Source: AC-56 sp963798705
Lineage (GTDB): Bacteria > Actinomycetota > Thermoleophilia > Solirubrobacterales > 70-9
Direction of reading: 5' to 3'
Assembly (NCBI GenBank): GCA_963798705.1
Contig: CAWCTW010000003.1
Coordinates: 1-64,000 of the forward strand
DNA: 64,000 nt
Positions 16,196 to 26,850 of the stretch are shown here, piece after piece. A model generated the notes under the pieces. That model made no database searches, was not told the DNA's origin, and worked only from the letters and a program-made list of their open reading frames with translations. The translations under genes were made by a program, and so were the position numbers. Each line of letters opens with the position of its first letter. Positions within the stretch are counted from its first letter, which is position 1.

Positions 16196-17077
16196 TTGCA
16201 GACGCCGGCGCAATTCGAGTACCAGCGCGCGAGCAGCGTCGAGGGGGCGATCGAGGCGCTTGCCCGCGGGGGCCCGCAGGCGCGGGTGATCGCCGGCGGG
16301 CACAGCCTGCTGCCGATGATGAAGCTCCGGCTGGCGTCGCCTCCGCACCTCGTCGACATCAACGAGATCGCCGAGCTTGCCTACATCCGCGAGGTCGACG
16401 GCGAGATCAGGATCGGGGCGCTGACCCGGCACGTCGACCTCCTGGAGTCGGAGCTGCTCGCCGAGCGCTTTCCCATTTTCGCCGACGCCGAGACCGTGAT
16501 CGCCGACCCGGCGGTTCGCAACCGGGGCACGATCGGCGGCTCGCTGTGCCAGGCGGACGCCGCCGAGGACCTCTCGGCCGTCTGCTCGGCGCTCAAGGCG
16601 CGGGTGGTGATCCGCGGCGCCGAGGGCGAGCGGGTGGTCGCGATGGACGACTTCCACGTCGGCCCGTACACGACGGCGGTGGGCGCCGGTGAGATGCTGA
16701 CCGAGATCCGCCTGCCGGTCCGCCAGGGCGCGGGAAGCGCCCACGAGAAGGTGGAGCGGCGAGCCGGAGACTGGGCGATCGCCGCCGCGTCGGCCGCGGT
16801 CTGGATCGACGGCGGCACGATCGCCGACGCCGGGATCGCGCTCAGCGCCGTCGGATTGACGACCGTCCACGGCACTCGGGCCGAGGAGAGCCTTCGCGGC
16901 AGCTCCCCGTCCGAGGAGCTGTTCGCGGAGGCGGGCGAGATCGCCGCGGCCGACTGCCAGCCGTTCGCCGACGGTCGCGGGTCGGTCGAGTACAAGCGCC
17001 ATCTCGCGGGCGTTTTGACCCGGCGCGCGCTGGGCCGCGCGACCGCCCGCGCCCTCGGGAGGGAGGCTCAAGCGTGA
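16196..17077 (+). CDS. coxM: Aerobic CO dehydrogenase, medium FAD-binding subunit
   Basis: 293 residues of the molybdopterin-dehydrogenase FAD-binding family. The FAD pyrophosphate loops are VIAGGHSLLPMMKLRLASPP (about 32-51) and RNRGTIGGSLCQADAAEDLS. The C-terminal CoxM clamp domain includes ADGRGSVEYKRHLAGVLTRR. It takes electrons from the Fe-S subunit to FAD and on to quinone. The TTG start at 16196 is supported by GAGGAG five to ten bases upstream. The gene order M-S-L is that of form I CO dehydrogenases. The stop overlaps the coxS GTG. Confidence 0.9.
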   Translation: MQTPAQFEYQRASSVEGAIEALARGGPQARVIAGGHSLLPMMKLRLASPPHLVDINEIAELAYIREVDGEIRIGALTRHVDLLESELLAERFPIFADAETVIADPAVRNRGTIGGSLCQADAAEDLSAVCSALKARVVIRGAEGERVVAMDDFHVGPYTTAVGAGEMLTEIRLPVRQGAGSAHEKVERRAGDWAIAAASAAVWIDGGTIADAGIALSAVGLTTVHGTRAEESLRGSSPSEELFAEAGEIAAADCQPFADGRGSVEYKRHLAGVLTRRALGRATARALGREAQA

Positions 17078-17549
17078 ACGTCTCGATGACCGTGAACGGC
17101 GAACCGGTCTCCCGCGAGATCGAGCCGCGCCTGCTGCTCGTCCACTTCATCCGCGAGACCCTGGGCCTCAAGGGCACCCACTGGGGCTGCGACACCTCCA
17201 ACTGCGGTGCCTGCATGGTGCTCATGGACGGGCGGCCGGTGAAGTCGTGCACGGTGCTCGCCGCGATGTGCGACGGGCACGAGATCCGCACCGTCGAGTC
17301 GCTCGAGGTCGACGGGCGGTTGGATCCCGTGCAGCAGGGCTTTCACGAGCACCACGCGCTTCAGTGCGGCTTCTGCACCCCCGGGATGCAGATGACCGCG
17401 CGGGCGCTCCTGGATGAGAACCCGAACCCGAGCGAGGAGGAGATCCGGACCGCGATCTCCGGCTCGATCTGCAGGTGCACGGGCTACAAGAACATCGTTT
17501 CCGCAATCAGGTGGGCAGCCGAGCACGAAGCCGGCGCGAGACAGGAGGC

Positions 17550-17553
<4 letters not shown>
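17074..17553 (+). CDS. coxS: Aerobic CO dehydrogenase, small [2Fe-2S] subunit
   Basis: 159 residues with both expected clusters. The plant-ferredoxin-type site is GCDTSNCGACMVLMDG plus SCTV. The C-terminal four-helix-bundle site is QCGFCTPGMQM plus CRCTGYKNIV. It passes electrons from the molybdenum site to the FAD subunit. It starts at GTG 17074, overlapping the coxM stop. Its stop overlaps the coxL ATG. Confidence 0.93.
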
Positions 17554-19936
<2,383 letters not shown>

Positions 19937-19940
<4 letters not shown>

Positions 19941-20890
19941 TCGCCCCGGAGCTGTCGGAGCGGGCCCGGGAGCTCGCGGCCGCGCGCGAGCCGTTCGTCA
20001 CCGCGACCGTGGTCCGGGTGCGACATCCCGCGAGCGTGCAGCCCGGAAGCGTCGCGCTGGTCCTCGCCGACGGCACGATGGAGGGGTTCGTCGGCGGCGC
20101 CTGCGCGCAGCAGAGCGTCACGGCCCACTCGCTCGCCGCGCTCGAGAGCGGTGACCCGGTGCTGTTGCGCATCCTTCCGGATCCGGAGGGAGCCCCTGAG
20201 GCGACCGAGGTGAGCGAGGGGACCGCGATCGCGCGCGAGGAGGGGGTCGTGACGGTCAAGAACCCCTGCCTGTCCGGCGGCGCGATCGAGGTGTTCCTGG
20301 AGCCGGCCCCACCGCTCCCGCGGGTCCTGGTGGTGGGCGAGAGCCCGGCCGCCGAATCCCTGATGCGGATCGGGAAGGAGCTCGGCCTCGAGATGGTCTC
20401 CGCCGCCGGCCGCGAGCCGCAGCCAAGCGGTGACGAGCTCGCGGTCATCGTCGCCGCCCACGGGCGCGACGAGCTCGACGCGCTGCGCCGCGGCCTGGAG
20501 TCGGGAGTGCCGTACGTCGGCCTCGTCGCCAGCGAGAAGCGCGGCGCCGGCGTCCTCGAGGAGCTGCGAGCCGACGGGGTGGGCGATGAGCTCCTCGAGC
20601 GGATCGACTTCCCCGCCGGCATCCCGATCGGCTCGCACTCCGGCGCCGAGATCGCGCTCTCGGTTCTCGCCAAGGTGGTCTCGGTGAGGCGAAACGGCGC
20701 CGTGGGCGCGGGCGCGCCGGCGACCTCTCGCGCGGCGTCGTCGCTGGCGATCGATCCGGTCTGCGGGATGACCGTCGCGGCGGTGGAGAGCACGCCGCAC
20801 CTCGAGCGCGACGGCGAGACCGTCTACTTCTGCTCCGATGGCTGCAAGGCCAGGTTCGAGGCCGGGGACCATGCCTCGCTCGCCGGCTGA
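19937..20890 (+). CDS. XdhC/CoxF-like maturation protein fused to a YHS metal-binding domain
   Basis: 317 residues. Residues 1-250 are an XdhC-type protein: PFVTATVVRVRHPASVQPGS, VGGACAQQSVTAHSLAAL, LVVGESPAAESLMRIGKELG and IPIGSHSGAEIALSVLAKVV. Residues about 272-315 form a YHS domain: IDPVCGMTVAAVES, then ETVYFCSDGCKARFEAG, with three cysteines typical of YHS/TRASH metal sites. YHS domains are linked to copper and other heavy metals. The CoxL active site needs copper, so a copper-handling role is an attractive inference. The ATG overlaps the coxL stop. Confidence 0.85.
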
Positions 20891-21485
20891 CGCGAATCCG
20901 TTCGCAACCGGGCTGGTGCTCGGCGCCGGCGGCTCGTCGCGGCTCGGCCGTCCCAAGCAGCTCCTCCGCTACGGTGAGGGGACGCTGCTCGGCCACGTGG
21001 TCGACGTGGCCCGCGAGTGCCCGTTTCAGCAGACGGTCGTGGCGCTCGGAGGCTCCGCGGAGGAGGTCCGCGAGCAGGTGGACCTCGCCGGCGTCGAGGT
21101 GGTCCTCAACGAGGCTTACGGGGAAGGCTGCTCGTCGTCGATCGCCGCGGCGCTCGCCGCCGTGGACGACCGCTGCGACGTGCTCGTGCTGATGCTCGGC
21201 GACCAGCCGGGGGTCACCGCGGACACCGTCTCGGCGTTGCTGCGCGGTCGCGGCGACTCCCCCATGGCGGTGTGCCGGTACGACGACGGGCGCGGGCATC
21301 CGCTCGCGTTCGCGCGCGGCATCTTCGGTGAGCTCGCCGGCCTCCACGGCGACAAGGCGGTGTGGCGGCTGCTCTCCCGTTGTGCCGACGAGGTCGTCGA
21401 GGTACCCGTCGACGGCCCGATCCCGCGCGACGTCGACACCCCTCAGGACTATCGAGCGGTTCTCCGAGAGCTGGCTCCGACATGA
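20871..21485 (+). CDS. mocA: MobA-like molybdenum cofactor nucleotidyltransferase (MocA type)
   Basis: 204 residues of the MobA-like NTP transferase family. The N-terminal nucleotide-binding loop is GLVLGAGGSSRLGRPKQLL (14-32), and LMLGDQPGVT is the metal-binding acidic motif. In MocA/CoxF-linked enzymes it makes molybdopterin cytosine dinucleotide, the cofactor form used by CO dehydrogenase. The start at ATG 20871 overlaps the previous gene by 20 bases; the domain begins right after it. Its placement between XdhC-YHS and CoxD supports MCD synthesis rather than MGD. Confidence 0.85.
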   Translation: MPRSPADANPFATGLVLGAGGSSRLGRPKQLLRYGEGTLLGHVVDVARECPFQQTVVALGGSAEEVREQVDLAGVEVVLNEAYGEGCSSSIAAALAAVDDRCDVLVLMLGDQPGVTADTVSALLRGRGDSPMAVCRYDDGRGHPLAFARGIFGELAGLHGDKAVWRLLSRCADEVVEVPVDGPIPRDVDTPQDYRAVLRELAPT

Positions 21486-22414
21486 CCGACGCCCCCCCGG
21501 AGGAGGTGGCGTCGACCGCCGCCGACGAAGTCCGCCGGCTCGCCCCGGACGTCGAGACGCTGGCCCAGCGCCTCGCGGCGGTCGACTACCTGGTCGACGA
21601 GGGCCTGGCGACGTCGATGTTCCTCGCGCTGCGGCTTCCCCAGCCGCTGCTGCTGGAGGGCGAGGCCGGGGTTGGCAAGACCCAGGCCGCGCTGTCGCTG
21701 GCGGCGGTGCTCGACACTCCTCTGATCCGCCTGCAGTGCTACGAGGGGATCGATGCCGCCGAGGCGCTGTACGAGTGGAACTACCCCCGGCAGCTGCTCA
21801 GCATCCGGATTGCCGAGTCGCGGGACGAGACACTCGGCGAGGAGCAGCTGTTCGGTCCCGACTACCTGATCCGGCGACCCCTGTTGCAGGCGCTCGAGCA
21901 TCCCGGCCCGCGGCCCGCGGTTCTCCTGATCGACGAGGTCGACCGCGCCGACGACGACTTCGAGGCCTTTCTGCTCGAGCTGCTCGCGGGCGCGGCGGTG
22001 ACGATCCCCGAATTGGGGACGATCCGGGCCGCGAACCCGCCGGTCATCGTCCTCACGTCCAACCGGACCCGCGACCTCCATGACGCCGTGAAGCGCCGGT
22101 GCCTGTACCGCTGGATCGACTATCCGGCGCCGGAGCGGGAGGTCGAGATCGTACGGCGCAAGGTCAAGGGCGCGTCGCAGACGCTGGCGGTCCAGGTGGC
22201 CGACGCCGTCTCGCGGATGCGCGCGAGCGACGTGCAGAAGCCGCCCGGGATCGCCGAGGCGATCGACTGGGTGGCCGCGCTCGAGGTCCTCGGGATCGAG
22301 GCCCTCGACGCCGAGGCGATCGACCTCACCCTCGGCTCGGCGCTGAAGTACGAGGACGATCAGGACGTCGTCCGCGCCGCGGGCCTCGACCAGTTGGTGT
22401 CCAGCCGTGGCTGA
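21482..22414 (+). CDS. coxD: MoxR/CoxD-type AAA+ ATPase
   Basis: 310 residues. Walker A GEAGVGKT (60-67), Walker B LLIDEVDRADDDFEAF (Asp151-Glu152), sensor 1 LTSNRTRDLHDA and arginine-finger region VKRRCLYRWIDYP. CoxD is the AAA+ chaperone that, with CoxE, drives assembly of the copper-sulfur part of the CO dehydrogenase site. It overlaps mocA by 4 bases and coxE by 8, so these are cotranscribed. Confidence 0.9.
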   Translation: MTDAPPEEVASTAADEVRRLAPDVETLAQRLAAVDYLVDEGLATSMFLALRLPQPLLLEGEAGVGKTQAALSLAAVLDTPLIRLQCYEGIDAAEALYEWNYPRQLLSIRIAESRDETLGEEQLFGPDYLIRRPLLQALEHPGPRPAVLLIDEVDRADDDFEAFLLELLAGAAVTIPELGTIRAANPPVIVLTSNRTRDLHDAVKRRCLYRWIDYPAPEREVEIVRRKVKGASQTLAVQVADAVSRMRASDVQKPPGIAEAIDWVAALEVLGIEALDAEAIDLTLGSALKYEDDQDVVRAAGLDQLVSSRG

Positions 22415-23801
22415 GCCGGCCTCCAAGCGGCCGTTCACCCTCGAGACGATCCACCTCGACCTGGCGCCGCTCGCCGGCACGCTCGGCCAGCGGCTGCGCG
22501 ACGCGGGCCTGCCGGTCACCCCCGGCCGCTCGGCCGACTTCGCGCACGCGCTGGCGATCACGCGGCCGCAGAGCCGCCGGCGCCTGTACTGGACCGCCCG
22601 CTCCATATTCGTGACCGACCGCGCTCACGCACCCGCCTTCGACGGCGTCTTCCGGGCGATCTTCGGCGGTGGCGCGGAGGCGCAGAGCGCACCCCCCGAC
22701 GAGGCGCGGACCACCGCCGCGCCGCCCGATGAGCGCCTCAGCTCCGATCGCTCCGCCGCGTCCGCCGAGCCGGCCCCGGAGGGCCGCCCGCCCACGATGG
22801 CGAGCCCGCCGTCGCGCCGGAGCGACGGGGACGAGGACCGGAAGGCAATCGAGGTCCCGCGTGCCATTGCGAGCGACGAGGAGGTGCTGGCGGGCAAGAG
22901 CTTCGACGCCCTCGACGCCGGCGAGCTGGCTCAGCTCTACCGGCTGATGTCGCGGCTCGAGCTGGCGACGCCGCTGCGGCGAACGCGCCGGTTCGAGCGC
23001 GCCCACCACGGCCGGCGCGTCGACATGCGCCGGACCCTGCGGGCAAGCCTGCGCAGCGGCGGCGATCCGGTGCACGTCGCGCGCCGCCGGCGCCGCGTCC
23101 ACCGCCGCCGGCTCGTGGTGCTCTGCGACATCTCCGGGTCGATGGAGCCCTACGCACGGGCCTACCTGCAGTTCTTGACCTGCGCGGCCGGAAGCGGGCG
23201 GCACGTCGAGGCGTTCGCCTTCGCCACGCGGCTGACGCGCCTCACGCGGGCGCTGGCCACGCGCAACCCCGAGTGGGCGATGCAGCGCGCCGCGGCCGCC
23301 GCCCCGGACTGGTCGAGCGGGACTCGCATCGGCGATGCGCTCAAGGAGTTCAACGACCGCTATGGGCGGCGCGGCATGGCCCGTGGCGCGGTCGTGGTCA
23401 TCCTGTCCGACGGCTGGGAACGGGGCGACCCGATGCTGGTCGGCCGCGAGATGGAGCGCCTGGCCCGCCTCGCCCATCGGATCGTCTGGGTCAATCCGCG
23501 AGCCGGCGCCAGGCGTTTCTCCGTTCAGGCGGGCGGAATGATCGCCGCGCTCGAGCATTGCGACGCGCTCGTCAGCGGTCACAGCCTCGAGGCCCTGGGG
23601 GAGGTCATCGAGGCGATTGGCGCACCCAGGTCGGCGGGCGCCGCGCGCGCAGACGGCATGCGCGCGGAGCGCGCCGAGGACGGCGAGGCCGACGAGGAGC
23701 CGTGGGCGAGCGCCACTCCCGTCGAGGGCAGCTCGGTGGCGATGCCGAGCGGCTACGGCCCGAGCCGCGGCAAGACGACCCCCGGCTGGCGAGATCTATG
23801 A
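22407..23801 (+). CDS. coxE: CoxE-type von Willebrand factor A domain protein
   Basis: 464 residues from GTG 22407. An N-terminal helical region (LAPLAGTLGQRLRDAGLPVT PGRSADFAHAL) leads to a low-complexity linker rich in Ala, Pro and Asp. The VWA domain has the MIDAS motif DISGS (241-245) with Thr and Asp further on (SSGTRIGDAL; VVVILSDGWERGD). CoxE partners the CoxD ATPase in maturing CO dehydrogenase. The C-terminal 60 residues are acidic and disordered. The stop overlaps the next ATG. Confidence 0.88.
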   Translation: MAEPASKRPFTLETIHLDLAPLAGTLGQRLRDAGLPVTPGRSADFAHALAITRPQSRRRLYWTARSIFVTDRAHAPAFDGVFRAIFGGGAEAQSAPPDEARTTAAPPDERLSSDRSAASAEPAPEGRPPTMASPPSRRSDGDEDRKAIEVPRAIASDEEVLAGKSFDALDAGELAQLYRLMSRLELATPLRRTRRFERAHHGRRVDMRRTLRASLRSGGDPVHVARRRRRVHRRRLVVLCDISGSMEPYARAYLQFLTCAAGSGRHVEAFAFATRLTRLTRALATRNPEWAMQRAAAAAPDWSSGTRIGDALKEFNDRYGRRGMARGAVVVILSDGWERGDPMLVGREMERLARLAHRIVWVNPRAGARRFSVQAGGMIAALEHCDALVSGHSLEALGEVIEAIGAPRSAGAARADGMRAERAEDGEADEEPWASATPVEGSSVAMPSGYGPSRGKTTPGWRDL

Positions 23802-23995
23802 ACGCCGAGACGAAGACCTGCATCTACCCTGGCTGCGAGCGCCCGGCCGCGCCTCCGAATCCGCTTGGTGGACCACAGCCCGCCTTCTGCGACCTGGAGG
23901 AGCACAACGCCATGACGACTCATCAAGAGCGCCGGCGGCTCGCGTCCGAATCGAGCGCCGGCCGCGACGAGGAGGAGGAGATCAGTGATGGCTGA
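23798..23995 (+). CDS. Tiny Cys-rich protein in the cox cluster
   Basis: 65 residues: MNAETKTCIYPGCERPAAPP, then PAFCDLEEHNA and a highly charged tail ending DEEEEISDG. Cys8, Cys13, Cys31 and His36 form a CxxxxC...CxxxxH pattern suited to one zinc (or copper) site. It is coupled by ATGA to coxE and overlaps the next gene by 8 bases. The GGAGGAGGAG coding for its Glu run is the ribosome site of that gene. Family not recognised; a metal-handling adaptor is possible. Confidence 0.6.
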   Translation: MNAETKTCIYPGCERPAAPPNPLGGPQPAFCDLEEHNAMTTHQERRRLASESSAGRDEEEEISDG

Positions 23996-24449
23996 CGAGG
24001 CCTATCGAGCGGTGTTCCTGCGAGTCCATCCCACGGGCAAGATGGTGCTGAGCCTGACCACCGAATCCGACGGCAGGGAGGCGGAGTACGCGGAGCTCGT
24101 CGCCCGCGAGCTCGGCGTCCCGCCACTGGACGTCAAGGTGGTCGCCGCCGACACCGACCGCTTCGGGGTCGGGCATGGCTACAACACGACCCCGTCCGCG
24201 GGAACCGCGGCGGCGATCGCCAGCGCCACCGGCAGGATCCTCGAGAAGGGGCGGGCGCTCGCGGCGATCGCGCTCGGCACCACGCCGCAGGACCTGGCCT
24301 GGTCGGACGGCCGCTGGTCGGTCGGCGACGGCAGCGATCCCGCACAGACGAAGACGATCGAGGACGTGGCGATGTACGCGCACGGGACCGGCGAGCTTCC
24401 ACCCGGCGTCGAGGGCGGGCTCGACGCGCAGGCGGTCTACAGCGACTGA
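23988..24449 (+). CDS. Free-standing CoxL-like molybdopterin-binding domain
   Basis: 153 residues that align with an internal slice of CoxL (about residues 490-640). LRVHPTGKMVLSLTTESDGR matches LRVHPSGKAVVSIS of CoxL. VARELGVPPLDVKVVAADTD matches VAEELGIPPEDVEVRHGDTD. DLAWSDGRW matches DLAWEKGRW. The end GVEGGLDAQAVYSD matches GMEGGLDGQVIYDP. The cofactor motif GQGHET of CoxL is replaced by SDGREA, so it should not bind cofactor the same way. It is cut cleanly at both domain edges and has a perfect ribosome site. It may be a decoy or assembly subunit, or a translated remnant. Confidence 0.75.
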   Translation: MADEAYRAVFLRVHPTGKMVLSLTTESDGREAEYAELVARELGVPPLDVKVVAADTDRFGVGHGYNTTPSAGTAAAIASATGRILEKGRALAAIALGTTPQDLAWSDGRWSVGDGSDPAQTKTIEDVAMYAHGTGELPPGVEGGLDAQAVYSD

Positions 24450-24453
24450 GGTG

Positions 24454-24993
24454 CTAGAGGCGGCCCTCCAGCGCGATCTCGACATCGTCATGGACCCTGA
24501 GCGCTCCGAACAGGGCGGAGTAGGGCTTCAAGCCCCAGGCGGTCTGGGTGACCACCGCATCGGCGGTGAGCGCCCCGTCCTCCGCGACCTCGAGATCGAA
24601 GGAGATCGGGTTGGTCCGGCCGCCGATGGTCAGCTCGCCCTCGGCGGTGAGCCCGCCGACGTCCCCTCTGGGCTCCACCCGGGTCGAGTGAAACTCGATC
24701 TCCTGGCGCTTCAGCACCTCGTCGTCGATCGTCTCATGGATGCTGGCGATGTCGTCGTCGCCGAGCGGCTGCATTCCCCCCGTGCCCTCTTCGACCCGCA
24801 GCGAGCCGGCGTCGACGTGCAGGTCGATCCGGGAGTCCGCGGGCTCCTCGCCGACCACGAGCGTCGCGTTCCACTCGGTCACGCGGATCAGGAGATCGTG
24901 TCCGGCCTTGGCCGCCGCGCCCGCCCGTCGCGTGCGAACCGAGAGCGTCGCGTTGCCGGGCCCGAGCTGGTGGGTACCCGCCGGAAGCGACAC
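24454..24993 (-). CDS. YceI family protein
   Basis: 179 residues of the YceI lipocalin-like fold: LPAGTHQLGPGNATLSVRTR, VRVTEWNATLVVGEEPADSR IDLHVDAGSLRVEEG, QEIEFHSTRVEP and DGALTADAVVTQTAWGLKPY SALFGALRVHDDVEIALEGR. The family binds isoprenoid-like or amide ligands; no signal peptide is present, so it is cytosolic here. The start is GTG 24993, where the domain begins. It is the only minus-strand gene inside the island, facing the CoxL-like domain gene. Confidence 0.85.
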   Translation of the reverse strand: MSLPAGTHQLGPGNATLSVRTRRAGAAAKAGHDLLIRVTEWNATLVVGEEPADSRIDLHVDAGSLRVEEGTGGMQPLGDDDIASIHETIDDEVLKRQEIEFHSTRVEPRGDVGGLTAEGELTIGGRTNPISFDLEVAEDGALTADAVVTQTAWGLKPYSALFGALRVHDDVEIALEGRL

Positions 24994-25045
24994 GCGGCGA
25001 GCATACCGACGACAGCCACGCCAACCCGAGCAAAGGAGTGACCGC

Positions 25046-25477
25046 ATGGCTACGGAACTGGACCATTCGTTCACCACGACCAAGCCGATCGACGAGAGCT
25101 TCGCGACGGTCACCGACCTCGAACGGGTGATCCCGTGCGTCGAGGGGGGGCGCGTGACCGAGGTGACCGGAGACGACTCGGTGAAGGCCGAGATCGACGT
25201 CTCCATGGGAGCCATGTCGATGAAGTTCGTGGGCACCGTGGAGATCGCCGAGAAGGACCCCGATGCCCACCGCGCTCTGCTGCGGGTGAAGTCCAGGGAG
25301 GCCGGGGGGCAGGGGCACGCCAACGCCGACGTCGTCTTCCAGCTCAACGACGGCGGCGGGACGATCCACACCACCGCGCAGATCACCGGCAAGGCGGCCT
25401 CGATGGGGGAGGGCGTGGTCGTCGGGGTGCTCGACGCGCTGATCGCCGACTTCACGAGCAAGCTCGGCGAGGCCTAG
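25046..25477 (+). CDS. coxG: CoxG-type SRPBCC protein
   Basis: 143 residues of the CO dehydrogenase subunit G family: DHSFTTTKPIDESFATVTDL, RVIPCVEGGRVTEV, VKAEIDVSMGAMSMKFVGTV and EGVVVGVLDALIADFTSKLG. CoxG recruits CO dehydrogenase to the cytoplasmic membrane and is needed for electron delivery to quinone. ATG 25046 follows AAAGGAG at good distance. The C-terminal membrane anchor seen in some CoxG proteins is absent. The five small membrane proteins upstream could supply that anchor (inference). Confidence 0.88.
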   Translation: MATELDHSFTTTKPIDESFATVTDLERVIPCVEGGRVTEVTGDDSVKAEIDVSMGAMSMKFVGTVEIAEKDPDAHRALLRVKSREAGGQGHANADVVFQLNDGGGTIHTTAQITGKAASMGEGVVVGVLDALIADFTSKLGEA

Positions 25478-25723
25478 ATGGCGACGGTGGTGATGCGGGA
25501 GATCCGCGAAGGCGAGGTCCCCTTCGCAGCGGGGACGGCGATCCAGGAGGACCCCGACCGTCCGGCCTTCCGCGGCAACGGACCCGACGACTACGTCTGC
25601 GTCCAGTGCGGCAACGTGCTCGCCGAGTCGATGCATCCCATGCAGATGACGAAGAAGGTGCGGGTCCGTTGCGCTCGCTGCTCGACGGTCAACGTGGCGG
25701 CTGCCCAGGCTGCAATCGACTGA
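25478..25723 (+). CDS. Small zinc-ribbon protein
   Basis: 81 residues with a clear ribbon: YVCVQCGNVLAESMHPMQMT followed by VRVRCARCSTVN (CxxC...CxxC). The N-terminus (VMREIREGEVPFAAGTAIQE) has no known match. It begins directly at the coxG stop, so it is the last gene of the coxG unit. A redox or nucleic-acid role cannot be decided. Confidence 0.7.
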   Translation: MATVVMREIREGEVPFAAGTAIQEDPDRPAFRGNGPDDYVCVQCGNVLAESMHPMQMTKKVRVRCARCSTVNVAAAQAAID

Positions 25724-25918
25724 CGGGATACCCGGCGGTGTGCACCGCCGCGGCATCCGGGCTGATGATCTTCTCGATCGCGAAGACACCGGCCACGCGC
25801 GCGCAGACGAAGATCGCGAGCACCACCCCAGGCCCCGCGAAGCGCTCCGCCCTTGGACCGCGCGCCGCCTGCACGCACGCGTGATTCGTGCGTACTAGCA
25901 TCGCCCGGCAGGGGATAG

Positions 25919-26755
25919 ATGAGCGTGTCTTCGGCAACCTCGATCGCCGACCACTGGGCCGACCGCGACGTCTACGGCCTCGTCGTCGCCGCGCTCGAGC
26001 GCGCCTCGAAGCCCCTCGACTCGTTGACGGTGGAGGATCTGGCGCCGGTCGACCACTTCCACGCTCGCGGCTTTCCGGCCACCGTCGACCTCGCGGACCG
26101 GCTGCCCGTCGAGCCCGGCGACCACCTCCTCGACATCGGCTGCGGCATCGGCGGCCCGGCCCGCTACCTTGCGCAGCGCTTCGGGTGCAAGGTCAGCGGG
26201 ATCGACATCACCGGGCCGTTCGTCGAGGCGGCGAACAAGCTGACCGCGATGCTCGACATGGGCGACCGGGTGTTCATCGAGCAGGGGGACGGTGGGCGCC
26301 TGCCCTACGACGACGGCTCCTTCGACGGCGCCTACGCGCAGCACGTGACGATGAACGTCGCCGACCGCCCGGGCTTCTTCGGGGAGGCCTGGCGCGTGCT
26401 GAAGCCCGGCGGATTCTTCGCCCTCACCGAGCACGGCCTCGGCCCCGTGGGAAGCCCGCACCATCCGCTGCCCTGGTCGGAGGACGGGACGGGCGAGTAC
26501 CTCGTCACGGCATCGGAAACTCGCGAGCTGCTCGCCGCCGCCGGGTTCGCGGACATCGAGATCGAGGACACCGGGCCGAAATACCTCGCCGCCTACGGTG
26601 CCGCGCTCGAGCTCGCCGACCGCGGCGAGCTCCCACCGCTCGGCCTGCACGTGCTGATCGGCCCGACGGCGCCCGAGAAGATGCGCAACTCGGCCCGCAA
26701 CATCGAGGAGGGGCGAACGCATCCCGTGCAGGTGGTGTGCCGCAAGCCGTCCTGA
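25919..26755 (+). CDS. Class I SAM-dependent methyltransferase
   Basis: 278 residues with motif I LLDIGCGIGGPARYLAQRF, motif post-I VSGIDITGPFVEAAN, motif II region GSFDGAYAQHVTMNV and motif III VLKPGGFFALTEHG. It resembles small-molecule C- and N-methyltransferases of the gamma-tocopherol/sarcosine type. Substrate unknown. It stands alone, followed by a minus-strand operon end. Confidence 0.85.
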   Translation: MSVSSATSIADHWADRDVYGLVVAALERASKPLDSLTVEDLAPVDHFHARGFPATVDLADRLPVEPGDHLLDIGCGIGGPARYLAQRFGCKVSGIDITGPFVEAANKLTAMLDMGDRVFIEQGDGGRLPYDDGSFDGAYAQHVTMNVADRPGFFGEAWRVLKPGGFFALTEHGLGPVGSPHHPLPWSEDGTGEYLVTASETRELLAAAGFADIEIEDTGPKYLAAYGAALELADRGELPPLGLHVLIGPTAPEKMRNSARNIEEGRTHPVQVVCRKPS

Positions 26756-26850
26756 TCCGACCGCCGGGTCGGGGTTTCCGGCCACGGGGCGTTCGTACCG
26801 CCAAGCGGGCTTTGGGGATCCGCCAGGGTCGCCCGCGGCCGCCGTCCGGC

